From an uncultured Lachnospiraceae bacterium (GTDB taxonomy: Bacteria; Bacillota; Clostridia; Lachnospirales; Lachnospiraceae): a stretch of DNA of 6,128 nucleotides. The stretch lies in NCBI GenBank assembly GCA_958405355.1, contig CATYEA010000120.1, forward strand, positions 1-6,128, read 5' to 3'. Position numbers and translations under genes: made by a program. Position 1 is the stretch's first letter, and the number at the start of each line of letters is the position of its first letter. Of this stretch, positions 4,506 through 6,128 are shown in pieces. The notes beneath the pieces are model-generated. The model was given only the letters and a program-made list of their open reading frames with translations, was not told the origin of the DNA and did not search any database.

Positions 4506-6128
4506 CTATATCGCTCCTTCTTTCTTCATACTGGCTATTGTCCGCTTCACAAGCTCCATTCCCTGGGCTTCGGTCATATTTTGAAGCTGGGCACCGGCAA
4601 TGGTACTGTGACCGCCGCCGCCAATCCGCTCCATAACGAGCTGAACATTAATTCCATCCTCACCCTCCATTGAACGGGCGCTGACGTAAATCGTTTCCTT
4701 CACACGGGTAAATACAAAGGACGCCTTAATTCCTGTAATATTCAAAAGTTCGTTTGCCACCTGAGCGCCAACGATGGTCGGACTCTCCAAACCTTCCGCC
4801 GGACAGGCTGCATAGGCCATATCATTGTCCATTTCCGCATGACGTACCGCTTCTGCCCGTGCCCGATAAATTTCCATACTGTCTCTGAAAGCCAGATGGA
4901 CACGGGTAATATCCGCACCACTCTTTTTTAAGAAAGCGGCTGCTTCAAAGGTACGCACACCTGTTTTACTTGAAAAATTATTTGTATCGATCATCAGCCC
5001 GGCAAACATGGCATCCGCTTCGATTGGACGAAGCTTCACACCATCTGTAATGTACTGCAAGATCTCGGCAACCATTTCACAGGCCGAGGATGCATACGGC
5101 TCAATATAGGACAATACAGGGCTTTCAATGGACTCACTGCTCTGACGGTGATGATCCAGGATAACCACCGTTTTCGTTCGGTTCAAAAGTTCCGGACCTT
5201 CCGTATAAGACGGACGGTTTACATCCACAACAATGAGGGCTGTCTCCATATTCATAATGGCAGCCGCTTCACTGCTGCGCAAAAACATATCTGGTTCATA
5301 ATCCGGATTGTTTTTAAAATTATTTATGATCGGACGCACCGACGTTGTAATCTCATTGATAACAATATGAGCCGGTTTATTCAGGGATTTTGCCGCCCGG
5401 TATACGCCGATAGCCGAACCAAATGAATCCACATCGCCAATCTTATGCCCCATAATGATTACCTGGTCTTTACCAAGAATAATCTGTTTTAAGGCATGGG
5501 CCTTAACACGGGCTTTCACACGAGTTCCCTTTTCCACCTGCTTCGTCTTGCCGCCGTAATAAGAAATCTTATCTCCGGCCTTGACAACAGCCTGATCACC
5601 GCCGCGGCCCAGAGCCAAATCAATGGCGTTCTGCGCCCACGTATAGGACTGTCCGTAGGAAATGGCATTCATACCAACACCGATACACATCGTCACAGAC
5701 ATCTCATTACCGATGTTAATCTCCCGAACTTCATCCAGAATAGAAAAACGGCTGGACTGAATGGCCGCCATATGTTTATGATTCACCACGAAGGTATACC
5801 TGTCTTTTTCTACTTTAGTAATGATCGCATCATAAGACTGCATATATTTCGTGATTTTTCGTTCAATCAAAGCAGCCAGAAGGGACCGCCGGACTTCCTC
5901 GGTGCTGTTCATGGCCTCCTCAAAATTATCAATAAAAATAATACCGGCAACAAGCTTCTGCTCCTGATTCTCCCGGATGTAACGGCGTATATCCGTTTCA
6001 TCAAACATAAACATGGCAATCAGAAGATTCTCCGGATGATCAAAACCAACCAGGTCATTATGCTCGGCAAAATCTTCTACATGCATCCGGCAGAATTCGG
6101 TCCGGTATACCCGCTCTTCATGGACAAT
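4506..6128 (-). CDS. gdpP: GdpP-type cyclic-di-AMP phosphodiesterase (DHH/DHHA1), 5' end cut by window edge
   Basis: Membrane-linked enzyme that hydrolyses c-di-AMP to pApA, helping set potassium balance and cell-wall stress responses in Firmicutes. 540 residues are visible and the frame stays open to the edge, so the ATG at 6086 is not taken as the start. GdpP is usually about 650-660 residues, and the missing part should hold two membrane helices and most of the PAS domain. Visible are a degenerate GGDEF domain (about 60-185, with RGGDQ at 175-179 in place of the active loop) and the DHH domain: GHKIGDVDS (His228, Asp232, Asp234), VVDVN (Asp302), DHH (325-327) and GLMIDT (Asp381). The DHHA1 domain carries GGGGH (503-507). 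All metal-binding positions I can recognise are kept, so it should be active. It heads the visible part of the rplI-dnaB operon. Confidence 0.93.
   Translation of the reverse strand: MVHEERVYRTEFCRMHVEDFAEHNDLVGFDHPENLLIAMFMFDETDIRRYIRENQEQKLVAGIIFIDNFEEAMNSTEEVRRSLLAALIERKITKYMQSYDAIITKVEKDRYTFVVNHKHMAAIQSSRFSILDEVREINIGNEMSVTMCIGVGMNAISYGQSYTWAQNAIDLALGRGGDQAVVKAGDKISYYGGKTKQVEKGTRVKARVKAHALKQIILGKDQVIIMGHKIGDVDSFGSAIGVYRAAKSLNKPAHIVINEITTSVRPIINNFKNNPDYEPDMFLRSSEAAAIMNMETALIVVDVNRPSYTEGPELLNRTKTVVILDHHRQSSESIESPVLSYIEPYASSACEMVAEILQYITDGVKLRPIEADAMFAGLMIDTNNFSSKTGVRTFEAAAFLKKSGADITRVHLAFRDSMEIYRARAEAVRHAEMDNDMAYAACPAEGLESPTIVGAQVANELLNITGIKASFVFTRVKETIYVSARSMEGEDGINVQLVMERIGGGGHSTIAGAQLQNMTEAQGMELVKRTIASMKKEGAI

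Noticed and set aside
5148..5426. A 92-codon plus-strand frame antisense to gdpP
   Set aside because: It lies wholly within the conserved DHH domain coding region. Its His/Arg/Ile-rich translation is a shadow of that gene.
4506..6086. Taking the ATG at 6086 as the gdpP start
   Set aside because: The frame remains open for 14 more codons to the window edge, no ribosome binding site precedes the ATG, and the membrane and PAS parts expected of GdpP would be missing.

Overview
The window looks like a core chromosomal segment of a low-to-mid GC Firmicute of the class Clostridia, most likely a Lachnospiraceae-type anaerobe. The grounds are strong AAGGAGG-type ribosome binding sites, sigma-A-like promoters, a clostridial 2[4Fe-4S] ferredoxin, a DUF1858 redox-disulfide protein typical of anaerobes, a MecA-type ClpC adaptor, and the Firmicute gene order gdpP-rplI-dnaB. 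The family assignment is inference; no rRNA or other marker is present.

Layout. Positions 1-252 are an AT-rich leader with a good promoter (186-214) for mecA, which reads rightwards (253-1038). A hairpin terminator (1046-1081) lies between mecA and a convergent small DUF1858 gene (1305-1096, minus). That gene diverges from a 57-residue ferredoxin gene (1551-1724, plus). The 245-bp space between them holds a promoter for each gene and a Fur-like inverted repeat. A perfect 13-bp hairpin (1745-1774) separates the ferredoxin from a convergent gene for a MerR-type helix-turn-helix protein with a charged linker and a basic/aromatic tail (2547-1795, minus). This gene has its own extended -10 promoter. 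To its right is the leftward operon gdpP (cut by the window edge), rplI and dnaB. Its genes are spaced by 0 and 1 bp, and it ends in a hairpin terminator (2652-2688).

Functionally, the right half combines c-di-AMP breakdown (GdpP), a ribosomal protein (bL9) and the replicative helicase (DnaB), so translation and replication genes share one transcript. The left half holds regulated proteolysis (MecA) and two small redox proteins. The MerR-type protein is the only gene whose role I cannot name. Its design recalls DNA-binding/anchoring proteins such as RacA, but I see no sequence proof of that.

I see no tRNA, rRNA, CRISPR array, insertion sequence or prophage gene. No clearly new multi-gene system is visible. 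The items most worth a second look are the MerR-type protein and three sets of repeats sitting in or near promoters.
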